Positions 11,961 through 23,889 of a stretch of 64,000 bases of DNA are shown piece by piece. The notes under the pieces are model-generated. The model had not been told where the DNA came from, made no database searches, and saw only the letters and a list, made by a program, of their open reading frames with translations. The position numbers and the translations under genes were made by a program. Position 1 is the stretch's first letter. Each line of letters opens with the position of its first letter. Origin of the DNA: Vanessa cardui (lineage: Eukaryota > Arthropoda > Insecta > Lepidoptera > Nymphalidae); the NCBI RefSeq assembly GCF_905220365.1, contig NC_061126.1:13888001-13952000 (forward strand), written 5' to 3'.

Positions 11961-12382
11961 ATATAAATAGTTTATTAAAGAAACTCTGTTTTATTTATTG
12001 GAATCATTAGTTTCGAAAAAAAATTATCTAAAAACCATCAATTTCACATCTGCCAACAATTTTTTATAGTATAATTGTTGTGTTTATTTTGATCTGTCAC
12101 AATATCAATAAAAAAAAATTACCTAATATAATGAGTTAGTGTTAGTTAACATAATAATTAAAGTGAGCAAATTTATTACAAGGATTATGAATATAAGTCA
12201 CCTGATGAGATCCAAGTTTTCCTTTTATAACTGAAACAAATAAATAGCAAGTCATTTGCATTTTATAAAACTTTTGCAGCCGATCTAATTATGTTTACAC
12301 TCGAGAGTATTTGAAATCATAAATGTATTTATCAAATGTTGCACTAAATTCATGAAATTCATGAAATAAACAAAATTATTAA

Positions 12383-12700
12383 TTAAACAGTTATGTCAAT
12401 ATAATATAATAAACAGTACAACAAATGTACAAAATTAGCTGTTGACATATACATAAGTTTTAAGTTTAAATCGACTTCGACGCTGTTAGGGCATCTACGT
12501 ATAAGTTGGCACTTATATAGTTTCATAGAAAAACATTTCATAGTATACGCTGTATCAAGATAGCGCTGGAGCACATTAACTTCTATATTATGCAACAAAT
12601 CGCCGTGACAATTGACATACATTTGTGCATATTTGCGCGAGTTATATCGGATAACATAAAACATTTTAAATAAATACCGCAATGTATTTAAAACATTCAA
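12383..12700 (-). CDS. Hypothetical 105-residue ORF, doubtful
   Basis: An ATG-initiated frame of 105 residues ends with TAA at 12383. I do not recognise it. The product is rich in Leu, Tyr, Cys and Asn. The C-terminal 20 or so residues are hydrophobic (FVHLLYCLLYYIDI), but there is no clear signal peptide or domain. No splice sites, TATA box or polyadenylation context sets it apart. In sequence this AT-rich, frames of this length are expected by chance somewhere in the window. Confidence 0.1.
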   Translation of the reverse strand: MNVLNTLRYLFKMFYVIRYNSRKYAQMYVNCHGDLLHNIEVNVLQRYLDTAYTMKCFSMKLYKCQLIRRCPNSVEVDLNLKLMYMSTANFVHLLYCLLYYIDITV

Positions 12701-12762
12701 ATAATCTTCCTATATTTTTTCTCTCCTATCGAATTACTTCTCACATAAATTATGTTTACAGC

Positions 12763-12950
12763 TAATTACTTGGTAGTAGGGTTTTATGCGAGCCCATTCT
12801 ACCACAAAATTGGTTGCTACTTGGCGGTAGAATATGTAATGAGTATCGACTTAGTATAATTGGGTTCTGCTTTGAAGGATACTACAGGTACCAGTCGTAA
12901 CATCTCAGTGCAACACCAGTATCGGGTGTTATTGGTGTTGCACTGATTAT
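12763..12950 (+). repeat. Rep-A remnant ending in a fold-back
   Basis: TTACTTGGTAGTAGGG, TTGGCGGTAGAATATG and CTTTGAAGGATACTACAG are diverged Rep-A blocks. The copy runs into an inverted repeat: CAGTGCAACACCA at 12906-12918 is the exact reverse complement of TGGTGTTGCACTG at 12933-12945, with a 14-base spacer. Confidence 0.55.
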
Positions 12951-14288
12951 GTCTGATAAAGTTAAAATTTCATACAACGCTGTAAATTCTTTGGAAGGTT
13001 GAGGCACCTTAAACATAAAAAGTCCTTGTATTTTTCTCATATTAAAAAACTTCTAACATTATATTTTCAGCTAATTTGATCAATAATTGAAGACGAATCA
13101 TCGTGTGGTCGGGGCTTAATGACGCGTGTCGGCTTTTAAAGATTTCCTTAACCCTTCTCCAAGTTTAACGTTGTGATATATATAATGAAAATCATGTTCA
13201 TTTAACCATTTTCCGCTAATCAGTCTGATATAGTGATGATACCCTTAATTTTAATACTTTTGCTGATGGACTAGGCACATTACCAGTAGCTTCTGAAACA
13301 TTTCTTCCATCGTTGTAAATGTGAATTTATTAAGTATCGAACAGCAAAATTAATAATAATATATTTTAATACTTATTATGCACCTTATTCAGTTCAGTCT
13401 ACAATATTTAAAATCTTTACTTTGTATTAGACAAAGCGATATCATTAATGTGTGGGACTGAAAGCGCTACTAAGGATATTAGCACTAGTGTTTCGCACGT
13501 GCACTAATAAGGCATAGGGCTTATATTTTCTACATACTTAATAGAATAATATTTTATATTCTTACGCTGTTAAGATTGGTCTGTTTGCAAAAGCAAGATA
13601 TTTTTTTTATTTAGTTCTTTGATGCTATATATATGTTATAATCAATATGCAAAATATCTGGTACTCGCAAATGAAATTTTATATTCTAAAATATCAATTC
13701 TTTTATACACTCTGCCCCACGATTTCATTATATTCACATCTGTGATATGATCTAAAAAATATAAATGTTAATTTAAGCGGGCAGGATTTTAATTTACTTA
13801 CACAGAGAACTTTTTTAATGAAATATTCTGCAATATACTTTAATCAGATTTGGATAAAAGCATATTTCTCAAGACAATAAACTGTTAATACAATAACTAC
13901 ATCGTCGAATAGTAATAAGCGTTGTTTATAAGTTAATTATGATTATTACCAAATGGTGCTTATTTTACGACTGCCTTTAGTCCCATTCTAACCACAATAA
14001 CTTACAACACAGCTGTAATTAATTCGTCGACTAAGCTCCAATAGCGTCTTACAATCAATTATACCGCTTAAACTCTAATGATACGAGTGAGTATGAAATA
14101 TAAAGCCTCCTTTGAAATTGCCGCACCTTAAAACCTTTTTGGTAAAAGTTTATACGATAATTGGACGGCTTATAAATATATTTCCTTGGAAATATATTAT
14201 AATAATATATTTTTTATACATACATTATTTATCTTTATTGAGGAGTACAATCACAACAATAAAAATTAAAGTAAATGCTTTAACACAT
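12951..14288. other. Unassigned AT-rich DNA
   Basis: No gene or repeat recognised. Confidence 0.4.
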
Positions 14289-14440
14289 ACAAGTATGAAT
14301 TAAATATAGTTACTATATAAATCTTACCCGCGTGGCAAGAATCCTAGCAGTATTTCCCCGTTGAATAGCAATTCCGATCCTCTGGGCTAAAAACGAACCA
14401 GCTTTATTGTCATCTGTTGAGGCAATAAGGCGAGATGTTA
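14289..14440 (+). repeat. Rep-B repeat, copy 2
   Basis: It shares TTACTATATAAATCTTACCC, TTTCCCCGTTGAATAGC, AATTCCGATCCTCTGGGC and GAGGCAATAAGGCGAGATG with copy 1. The CTCTGGGCTAAAAA segment agrees better with copy 3 than with copy 1, so the three are independent insertions. Confidence 0.6.
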
Positions 14441-14824
14441 TATACATAAATTAACGATTAAAGTTTTGGATAGTGAATATATAAAAAAGAATTCTAAATT
14501 TTGTATTTCTCTTCTAAATTATATTAATATTATAATTTTTAATAATATACAAAAATATGTTTGCTGAATTAGTTATGAGACTTTTTATTAACTTTAAACC
14601 GGTACCACATGAGCAAATGGCTCATTTAATCGTTAGTGGTTAACGTCGACACTGGCACTGAAATATAAAAAAAATATGTCGAATTAAAAACTCGCAATAA
14701 AAACTCTTTAGTGAAATTTCATAAAAATATATTTTATAATGTAAACGAATATTTATTACATACTTCTTATTTAAAAATTTTTTATCATAAAACAATAATG
14801 ATTTGCATCATAACTATTTATACC

Positions 14825-14955
14825 TATATTATTACTATTATTGTGAAAGTAAATCTGTCTCTCTGTCTGTCTGTTGCTCTTTTCACTACATTACCAAACG
14901 GCTGAACTGAATTTCATGTGCTATGAAGCAAACTTAAACTCCAAGAAATCACATA
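14825..14955 (+). mobile_element. Helitron 5'-region fragment
   Basis: GTCTCTCTGTCTGTCTGTTG, then CCAAACGGCTGAACTG and GAAGCAAACTTAAACTCC, follow the order of the better Helitron copies here. The 3' CTAG end is missing. Confidence 0.5.
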
Positions 14956-16084
14956 TTATATATATTACGACTCTTAGTATGGAATAATAGTAAAACTTCT
15001 TCCCCATTGAATAGATTAAGACGGGGTATTAAATACTTAAGATGTTCTTTGCACAATTCATTAATCCAAGGTCCAAGTGCTTAATGATAAATTAATTCAC
15101 AGTTTACACGGTTTTTAGTTTTACAGCAGCCACTCGCAAGTTGTCCTTTGTTTTCACGTGATTACGTTCCACTCCTCGAGCGTCGAATTAGCTTAGCATT
15201 AAGCTGACCCACCCAGTTTGTTACGAAGTTTAAGTGCGCTGTCTACAAAGTAATAATTAATTGTGAGCCCTGTATAAGGCTTTGTCTGTGCATTCTTATA
15301 AGAATTCATTAAAAAAAAAAAGAAAACTCAAGTAAACAAATAAAACTGCATAAATAATAATCCTTATTTTCAAAAATATGGACGCTAATGGACGATCTGT
15401 AATTAGACGCTGTATATGTCACCGTAAAATTACAAAATTCGTTACATTACAATGTGACGAGACAGAATGTAAACTGTCGAAATATTGTGAACTGTGAAAT
15501 GTAATTGCAATTTAACGTATTATTTTTCGCTATATTGTAATCTATCGATGGGAAGCGGTCGAATTGTGAACTGGCGTAGAACGGATGCATGTCGCGTGCT
15601 GACATGATCATATATAAAAATTATACAAGAAGAATTTTACAGAAACTCATAATATATGTACAATGTACATAGTATTTTAGTAGCTATGCTTCGCATTCAT
15701 AGCCGCTTCATTTTAGACTTAACAAGCGGCGATATCATATTCTTATGAAAATTATCAATATTCTATTGTTAGAAAAAAGGCAAAGTACCAAAAAAGATCC
15801 CCAAGAACAGTCATTTTTTATATATTATGTTAAAATGATCGTCACCATCGTTGTTTACTTTTTTTAATTTCTTTATTTAATTTAAGTAAGGGACTTTTAT
15901 TTATACAAAATATATCAGTCCCATTGTTCTCCCACAATTTGCCTTATCGAACACAATATAAATACAACTTATATCTACAAATTACATGACTATTACTAGC
16001 TAAATCATAAATGATCTTTTGGAGAGGCTGTATGTGTGCCAGAACTATATAATAAATAGTTTTAGCCGATAATGTTACCGTCGT
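14956..16084. other. Unassigned DNA
   Basis: No gene seen. The stretch 15130-15280 is less AT-rich and contains CACGTG at 15156, but nothing shows it to be a regulatory element. Confidence 0.3.
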
Positions 16085-16156
16085 TGTTAGTGGGTGGTAC
16101 CTACCCAGACCATAGACACATACCTACCCTTGCACAAAGTCCTGCTACCAAGTATC
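16085..16156 (-). repeat. Rep-A 5'-end fragment
   Basis: TAGTGGGTGGTACCTACCC, then GCACAAAGTCCTGCTACCAA, match the first 70 bases of Rep-A in reverse. Confidence 0.6.
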
Positions 16157-17785
16157 ATACATAAATTCTATAACAATACAAATTACCTACAATGGTCAAC
16201 GGTCAGGATTGCTTTTTGTTTTATAGTTGTAAGTTATATAGAAAATTCTACTGAACACCTTTTGTAGTAAACATGTCTACCATCGAGCAACAGATTTTTT
16301 TATTACCCGGATGTGCTTAGGCATGAATAATGAATGCTCGTGCTGCTTATATTAATGGGAGAAGTTGAGAGTTCGAGCAGACGCTCGTCGACGTCGTAGA
16401 CGTTAAATATTTTCACCTCTGGGTTGGGAGAGATTTAAAAAAAACATTATTATTACTCTTGATGTACATATGTTGATAGGATTTGACAGCAACGCCGGTT
16501 GGGAGGGCTACATTAAAATCCGCAGAATTTTTTAACTTTGCCGTTTCATAAATTAAAATCATTTGTAAAAATACATGCATATTTTTCGATACAAGAAAAA
16601 ATACAGATGATAAAACGGCGTGGAGTTAACACTTGTTGACTTCCAGGCACATACAGATGTAATTGTATTTCACTAACATGACTTCGTATTTTTAAATTGT
16701 AATGTCGAAAAAGAGTAACAAGAGAAAGAGTAAGAAGTTTCGCTTAATATAGTTGTTAAATGATGGTTTAAAAGTTCTTGTAGAAGCCTAAATGAAAAAA
16801 GTATAGTTTGATTTTATTACTTAAAGGATGTTGGTTATCCCTTATTTAATCTTGAAGAATCTCTTTGTGACTTGCTATCCAAAGTACGTCGACGATTCAG
16901 GGAAGAATATTTATTTTAGATAATACAAAAACAAAGCTGCAAGCAATCTAAGCCATTTTCGCTGAGAAGACCAATTTAAAAAATTGCTGGATATATGTAA
17001 ATGGTTCCAGGTAACTCAAGATCAAGAAAAATGACAATATTTGGAAGAGGGTTATCTAATAACCAATAATGTATATCTAATTAAATATTGTGATCTCACT
17101 ATAAAAAAATACTTTATAAAATTAAATTACAGGCAGCAGGGTTTTTATTTTGTTTTCGTTCAAGATTAAAATTAAATTACTTTAAATGAAACACTTCACT
17201 GATTTCATATTCTTATAATCATTTATCAAGCACAGATAATTTTGATATTTTTATTTTGGCAATGTACTAGCAACTTTCATAGAAAATATTATTTTTATCG
17301 TCGCAATAAAACTATTAATCTCTTCTGCGTCAGAAGAATCTCGTAACAGGGTTCAAAATCATTAATCAGTAGAAATGTTTTCGTTACCTCCAGAATGTAT
17401 TGCATTTACTTGGAAATGAAGGGAAAAGAGCTCAGGATAAATATCAAAACGTATATAAAGAACCTTATTATTTTACACGGCTACATGATTTAAATTTGTA
17501 CATACACATGTATTATTCTGATACAATTCAGCGTCAGATTTCCTTGTATTCTTGTATTTTAATTGCATTGGCGGCAATTGTAATGTCAATTACATGGATA
17601 AGGCAAGGACAGTAATTAGTTTGAATAAGCATTATCATTAGACCAATGACCTTTGTCTGATAAAATAAAAGTAACAAAAAATTAACTTAATCAAGTGATA
17701 AGTGGTTTTGTTCAAGTAGGCTCTTACAAAAACTATTCAGTATACAGGATTATATTGAAATATAAGGAATGAAGAAATAGTAGTC
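16157..17785. other. Unassigned AT-rich DNA
   Basis: No gene or repeat with clear limits was recognised. Confidence 0.35.
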
Positions 17786-17950
17786 GCCATGATGTCACGT
17801 GTTAGACAAAAAAGTAGTCTATAGCCTTTCTTGGAGTTCAAGTTTGCTTCAAACCAAATTTTATCAAATTCGGTTCAGTGGTTTGGTCGTGAAAGAGCGA
17901 CAGATAGACAGACAGACTACTTACTTTCACATTTATTATATCAATATAGA
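17786..17950 (-). mobile_element. Helitron, 3'-truncated
   Basis: Minus-strand 5' end TCTATATTGATATAATAAA abuts host A at 17951. The body has GTCTGTCTGTCTATCTGTC and the block matching CAAATTCGGTTCAGTGG on the plus strand. The 3' hairpin and CTAG are missing. Confidence 0.65.
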
Positions 17951-18392
17951 TAATGAAATAAAAATATTACCGAGAAGAATCTGCTTACTTAGTAGTTGAT
18001 TTTTCTGATTAAATTACATAAGTATGTAAAAAAAATATACGTAAATATCAAACAAAAACTGAAATTTATTGCTAGAATATTATTTAATTTTTCCATACAT
18101 TTATTCGAAATAACAAAGAATTAAACAGCCTCTTTATTTATTCAATAGTATTTTATAAAGTAGACTTAAAAATGGGACTCCCGGGAAATAGTCGAGCTAC
18201 GGCATTAAAATTCTTTAGACAAGATTTTAAGCAGTTAACAGAACAGCGTCTTGCTTTCGTTTAAAATTCACATTGAGGTCAGACTTTAAATCCCATTCAT
18301 ATACAATGAGCCACATCAAAGAACATTCTGATATAATTGAAGCATTTAAATTTATATGACTTCTACAATGCGTTTTTTTATGAAAAATGTAT

Positions 18393-18431
18393 ATGCATGT
18401 GCATAGTGTACAATACACTATGCACATGCAT
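18393..18431. repeat. Perfect 18-bp palindrome
   Basis: ATGCATGTGCATAGTGTA (18393-18410) is followed by CAA and then by its exact reverse complement (18414-18431). It would form a strong hairpin in single-stranded DNA or RNA. It lies in no recognised element. Confidence 0.95.
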
Positions 18432-18792
18432 GTTTGGAATCATATTTACAAATTTATTACAGTGACAATGTGTATTTACAGTGGTTTTTTATAATAAGGC
18501 TAGGTTTACTGGATAATTCAAAGTATCACGGTAGATTATTTCGATTATTTTATTACAAGCAGAATCCCTTCTGAAAAAAATCTATGTTTAAACCATGTCA
18601 CAGCAATACAGATAAAAAAAATGTGAGCAGACATACAATACAACGATGATGACCAATGATTAAAAACTATTAAGACGCCTCAAAACTGTTCCAGTTTCAC
18701 GTTTAAACAAACAAAATTTGTAGCGTTCTATGATAATATGACGCATTTTTTATACTTTCAGTACAACTTTTTCATGATGTCGGTAGGTGGAG

Positions 18793-19043
18793 CAATGATT
18801 ACCAGTGGTCACCCCCACCTAAAGACTAGAGCGCTATTAGAAATATTAACCATTCCTTACATCACCAATGCGCCACCAACCTTAGGAATTAAGATTTGAC
18901 GTCCCCTGTCCCTGTAGTTACACTAGCGTACCGTAGCGTAACCGGAACACAACAATACTAAGTACTGATGTTTAGCGGTAGAATAGCTGATGAGTGCCTG
19001 GTAGCTACCCCGTAGGGCATGCTTAAGCCGTAACACCAAGTAG
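18793..19043 (-). repeat. Rep-A repeat, long copy
   Basis: In reverse it carries all blocks from the 3' end (AGTGGTCACCCCC) through CCAATGCGCCACCAACC, CCTGTAGTTACACTAGCG, CGGAACACAACAATACTAAG and GCGGTAGAATAGCTGATGAG to the 5' end (ACACCAAGTAG). Confidence 0.7.
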
Positions 19044-19569
19044 AAAATTTGAACAAATGTTACTTAATGTTTCTCAGTCAAGACTTACATATCCTTTTCT
19101 GAATTGGTGGTGGTTTTGTTGTAAGTACATCAATTCGTAAACGTAATTCTCAACGTACAGAAAATTATAATTTAACACAAATCCCACTACTAGTACATTG
19201 AGTTTTAGCTCAACTGTTTCTGAGAAATTAATCGTCGCATTTACAGTAATATCTCGAGTTTTAAAACTCTTTTCGCAGTTGTGTTCTTCGTTCTACTGAG
19301 AATTTACTTGTGTAAATCCCTTTCCATTTGTCGTTATACTTTACTTACTATTAATTTACTGTTCTAGCTAGTCGTTCTGGGAAATACCTTCTTCTTAAAC
19401 TACCCTCACATGTTTCGTACAGGAATTCATCGGAACACCTATCTTGTTCACTATTTTTAATGTATGTTATCTACTAGTACTGTTTAATAATATTAAACGA
19501 AAACCGTAATATCAATTGTTTATATAGTTGTAGACGTTGTTATTTATTTTTAAATTCATTATGCTTCAT

Positions 19570-19865
19570 TCCACATGACATATCCTCCTGACCGATTTTA
19601 GCGGATATTTTTTTCCATAGAAAATAGAGCAATGATATTATAGCGCACTTTTGATTCACTGATAACAGTTTGTTACGACATTTTAGCTTCATTTTTGTTT
19701 CAATCTGACGAACTAGACTGTAATTTGGCTGACTTGCTGAGCCCAGTGTGGCGGCATACTTCGAAATTTTTGTCTGGAAAATTCTTTATCTTCTCAAGCG
19801 AAATTCGAACCTAGGACTTTTGGATCTGCAATTTCATAAGGCAGGTACATGACTAATAATCCATT
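19570..19865 (-). mobile_element. SINE-3 (tRNA-derived), decayed
   Basis: CTCCTGACCGATTTTAGC, GATATTATAGCGCACTT, the B-box complement AAATTCGAACCTAGGAC and GGATCTGCAATTTCATAAGG occur in the same order as in the other SINE-3 copies read in reverse. The body is deleted in places. Confidence 0.5.
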
Positions 19866-20026
19866 ATTGGTGAAAATAATAACTTGAATATATATATTAT
19901 AATAAAAATTTTATTTTCCTTGACTCGTTATTATAAATATAATTTTTTAATGATACAATAGAAACTCTTTTCAAAATGTCAGTTTTTAAAATAAAAATAT
20001 TGTTGCCTCATGTAAACATAATTTAA

Positions 20027-20200
20027 CCCTTTGACACCGATAACCGAGGTTACAACATACTGACGCTTCGCTCGGGAATAAGGAAATATTTCAGCGTCGA
20101 CTATTCCCCCGCGAGAAACGACAAATGTTTGAGATCAGAAGCTTAGTAGACCGGCCGAGAATGATGGTTACAAAGGAAGTCGGAAAAATGTTTAGAATTT
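20027..20200 (+). mobile_element. piggyBac-like 5' terminus
   Basis: TTAA at 20023-20026 is followed by CCCTTTGACACCGATAACC. The TTAA target and CCC start are features of piggyBac ends. The segment to about 20200 is GC-richer than its surroundings. I found no partner end (GGG-TTAA) downstream, so this is a one-ended, tentative call. Open frames here are not convincing as coding. Confidence 0.3.
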
Positions 20201-20380
20201 AAACATCAATCCTTTATTTTATTAATAAACGAATATTTTTAACTGAAACAAAAACTAATTAAGTAAAATGAAATTAATTCATGGGAGAATATACAACGCG
20301 ATTTGGATTTAAAACTTAATTATTGGAATTAAAAATTTGGATTTGATTCACCAAATTTTGGTGTGATATTCTTTTAGTAC

Positions 20381-20402
20381 TTATATATATATATATATAT
20401 AT
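20381..20402. repeat. (TA)n microsatellite
   Basis: An uninterrupted run of about ten TA units. Confidence 0.9.
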
Positions 20403-20511
20403 TTAATAACATTGTTGGATGAAATAATACTATGTATATATATGTACGAACGTTAATGAAATATTTATCTCCTTATAAGAAATATATATTGTTCTGAAAA
20501 TGTTATCGCAG

Positions 20512-20714
20512 GCGAAGCTCAAAGATTAGCTCAGTGGAAGCCTCTGATACCTGTAGGGAGTTATTTCGAAAGTCTTACAGCTTCAACGGGGAAAGAATTA
20601 GTGAGGACAAAAGAGGAACTTAAAGTAGGAGCAAATCGTTCGGACGCCGCTTGGGAAGATTATTGTCGCTCAGGGATTTCGAATTTTGCTTTAAACCAGC
20701 CAATGGAAGATTAA
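20512..20714 (+). CDS. Candidate terminal exon, unknown protein
   Basis: A CAG acceptor (509-511) preceded by a moderately T-rich stretch is followed by an open frame of 66 codons, starting after a 2-base split codon and ending in TAA at 20712-20714. The peptide begins EAQRLAQWKPLIPVG and ends NFALNQPMED. Its composition (Ala, Glu, Gly, Pro and Trp present, few Ile/Asn/Lys runs) is unlike chance translations of this AT-rich DNA. Against it: a second frame is also open for about 40 codons, no upstream exon was located, and I do not recognise the product. It could be a host gene's last exon or a transposon fragment. Confidence 0.22.
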
Positions 20715-21649
20715 CAGAAATAGAAAAGATATTCGACGGAAATATTTACGTCGTCCAATGGAAAACTGTTTTAACTAAACACATCAGTGAGACAGCATTA
20801 ACATGTACTAATAATGTTTAACAATAGAAGACACTTGAAGTAAAAGAAATGGAATGATTAAAGTAATGTAACCGATATTTTTCGGTTGAGTGTAACACCA
20901 CTCAAATTTACTTCAAAATGAGAGAAGCAGAATCAGCTGGGGGATACTCCGTTATAAATATAAATGTATAACTGGAACCCTATGGGTGCTGATTGTCGAC
21001 AACACGGTAGGGAACAATATTTATTTATACTATTGTTCCTTCGCTACCTACAATACTTATTTATACTTGATTGACAATATTTAATTATGACTTGAAATTT
21101 AATGACCATCACAATCGTACTCAGATGAACTAATCTAAATCACTTCGTAATTAAAAAAATGGTTCCGAGAACCATAGAAAATTACAAACAAACACTAACT
21201 TGTAATTATTAAGGCGTGGATATATATTAAGTGGTCTTATTTGAATTGTATTCAAACTTTTTTGTTCTGGTAATTGTTATCGAAAAAATTAAAAATGAAA
21301 TAAATTTCAATTAGCAATATGTATAGCGTTACCTCTTCGTTTGAGATAATTTAAAAAATAATTAGAAGCACCTAACATTAATTAAAAAGTTAATTACCCT
21401 TCGTTTACAGTCTTTGTTCCTTAGCTATCTATCACATATAAATGTATATATTTATACATATATATCACAAGTTTGACATTACTGTTATTTAATAATACAA
21501 CACTAGGAGAACCTTATGCTTATTTGTATAATTATTTATTGGTAAGCTTTACTTTTCTTTTATTGTGATATCGGCAAACTCATGATCAAATTGGTCTAAT
21601 TTTATGTGGTTTTAAACTAATAAACATTACTACTGTAATAAATATTGAC
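20715..21649. other. Unassigned AT-rich DNA
   Basis: No gene seen. ATTAAA at 20857 and AATAAA near 21299 could serve as polyadenylation signals only if the preceding exon is real. Confidence 0.3.
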
Positions 21650-21795
21650 CAGTCCTAACATCCCCAATAACCGACCAACTTTGGGAGACACTGACAAACC
21701 GAAATTCAAAAATACTAAGTTCCAGTTATTACTGCTGAGTGGTAGAATGTATGGTGAGTAGATGGTACCTACACAAACAAGCTTGCCCAAAACCC
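21650..21795 (-). repeat. Rep-A 5'-half fragment
   Basis: CCGACCAACTTTGGGA, TACTGCTGAGTGGTAGAATG, GATGGTACCTACACAAAC and AGCTTGCCCAAAACCCTTG match the 5' half of Rep-A in reverse, with deletions. Confidence 0.5.
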
Positions 21796-21922
21796 TTGAA
21801 GGTTTTGAACAAAAGGTATAAGAAATGAGCACGGCGTTTTATCGGTACCGCCCAATCGAGCAAGATCAACGAAATATATCCACTTCTTAAGAAGACATTT
21901 CAGTACCATTTCTATGTTTCGA

Positions 21923-22076
21923 CGACCTCCGCATTCGATTAGTGTGTACATCGGTTTTCATGGTTATGCCACTCCGAGGTTCTTGGTTTGATTCCCGATC
22001 GAGTCGATGTAGAAAAAGTTCATTAGTCTGGGTCTGTGTGTTTGTGGTACCGTCGTTACTTTTCATCAACATCCCA
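21923..22076 (+). mobile_element. SINE-2, 3'-truncated
   Basis: GACGACCTCCGCATTCGAT, ACATCGGTTTTCATGG, the B box TTTGATTCCCGATCGAGTCG and GTGTTTGTGGTACCGTCG are in SINE-2 order. The usual 3' block ending in GATGTTGTC is absent, because the copy breaks off near 22076. Confidence 0.75.
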
Positions 22077-22165
22077 TGTTCGTCCACGGCTGGACTTTAT
22101 TATGTATATATTCTATTTTATATTTATTTTCTTGATGCCGCCTTTCTTTTTAATTAACATATGTT

Positions 22166-22210
22166 TAATCTCGACAGTATATTGTGTGCTACAATATACT
22201 GTCTCGATTA
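22166..22210. repeat. Short inverted repeat
   Basis: TAATCTCGACAGTATATTGT and ACAATATACTGTCTCGATTA are inverted copies differing at two positions, separated by GTGCT. Confidence 0.85.
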
Positions 22211-22292
22211 AAATACAAGTAAGTATTCAACAAATTTATTATACCTAGTAGATAAGTAGAACGCAGACAGATTATCTTAATTACAGCTCTCA

Positions 22293-22376
22293 TTTGCTGC
22301 CTCGTTAGTCAAAAGCCTTTTCGGCTGCAGATCATGGGGTCCTGCTTTCAAATCCCAGGTCTGGCAAATAAAACGT
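22293..22376 (+). mobile_element. SINE-3 head fragment
   Basis: TGCCTCGTTAGTCAAAAGCC, GGCTGCAGATCATGGGGTCC and the B-box-like TTTCAAATCCCAGG form a tRNA-like head. The copy stops after about 85 bp. Confidence 0.5.
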
Positions 22377-23349
22377 TATTACAGCTCGGATTTAAATTAA
22401 ATTTTGTTTTAAATATTTAAAACACATGCGTTGATGTTCATAACTATTCCAATGAGGTTTTATATAAATTATTCTGCTTAAATATCAAATATGATTCTAG
22501 CATATATATTCCTTTTCCATAAATTGGCTGTACAATGGTTTAGCGTAAGTTACGTCTAATAATATTTTAATAAATTAAATAAAAATTAAAAGAGACGTTG
22601 AAAATATATTAAAAAGAATAAATATTAAAACTCCTTGGTGTGCGAACAGAAAAATAAAAATAACTTTTTTTTTTTCAAACACATTTTGTTGTGCTTTGTT
22701 TGAAAATAAAATCTTGATAAACATATTATACAAGTAATACATACCTTGAGAACGTAAATAAGTATTAACAAATCAAAGTTTAAAATAATTACCGTTGAAA
22801 TTAAAATATGCATATTTTAATTAAATACATTGGTTTATTAAGTAATGTTACCACAGTACATAGTAAACCATCAAGTAAGTTACGTTGGTTAAATGAAGAT
22901 CATATATACATATATATGTTCTATTGTTTGTTCGCCCTTTCAAAGTCACGTCAGCTGTTTGCGTTGTGCAGTAATTCTACTCTGCACAAAACGAAAGCAT
23001 TTAAAACTTTTAAGTTCAAAGCAATTAAAAGCTAATTAAAATAATAGCCGCAGTTTTAAGAACTTTAGGTTTTAAAGAGCTATTAAGCCCAAAAATAAAT
23101 GCGATTATCATCAATAATTCCAGAGCTTTTATTTAATCTAATTTAATCAAGGAACTCGAGTGAATTATGATTTTTATTTAAGGTTTTCACAGTCTTAGAA
23201 ACAGTAACAGTAAATAATAATACTCATAAGAATAAACTATTAAATGTTGTTCTAAATTTGAAATTGTAAAAGTAATAAATATTTTTATTTAAAGTAAATA
23301 CAAGATACAAAGTGCATAATGTTTATTGATAAAAGCTAACTGTTATTTA
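22377..23349. other. Unassigned AT-rich DNA
   Basis: No gene seen. A small stem (TTGTGCAG and CTGCACAA) flanks 22970-22980. Confidence 0.35.
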
Positions 23350-23356
23350 CTTTAAA

Positions 23357-23517
23357 TCAAAATAACGCTGAGGATACTATGAATTTTACGGCAAAATTCG
23401 AGCAAATCTTGATGAACTGGCATCATATATTCCTGACTTGCCGCCCGGACGTAAATATCTGACTCCGTATAAACAAAGTCACGATAATTCAGGCACGATA
23501 CCACTAAAAGTATCCTG
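23357..23517 (+). CDS. Exon-like island, strand uncertain
   Basis: A GC-balanced block is open in several frames. The plus-strand frame following TGAG reads LDELASYIPDLPPGRKYLTP and ends in TGA at 23515-23517; the composition is protein-like. The minus strand is also open (117 residues, 23352-23705) and has TTTTATTTCAG, a good acceptor, just before GATACTTTTAGTGG. Neither product is recognised. A Helitron-type 3' end lies about 265 bp downstream, so a captured gene fragment is possible. Which strand, if either, is coding is undecided. Confidence 0.18.
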
Positions 23518-23744
23518 AAATAAAAATGTGTTTTGTACGAAATCGAATGGTTTGTATATTTATTTATCATCATAATTGTCATTATATATGTAGTAAGTAT
23601 GCTTAGATCTTTTAAATTACGCGACGATTTTGATGGAGTTTTTTTTTTTAAAGATAGAGTGATTCGAGAGGAAGTAGGGGGTTTGTGTGTATAATAGATG
23701 GACAATATAGTTAAGAAACACTGATAGTTTAAGAAGAATATTTA

Positions 23745-23782
23745 GTATCAGCATTACACCCGAGCCGGGACGGCTCCGCTAG
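23745..23782 (+). mobile_element. Helitron-type 3' end
   Basis: GAGCCGGGACGGCTC can fold as a hairpin and is followed by CGCTAG and then T, which fits a Helitron 3' terminus. No matching 5' TC end was identified upstream. Confidence 0.45.
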
Positions 23783-23889
23783 TAGTTTATATTTTTTGAA
23801 TAAATATATATATACGTATATAAAAGAAATATATTATTCAATAGAAGATATGTAAGCACAGGCACGAGATACATAAAAGTTGCATTCCA

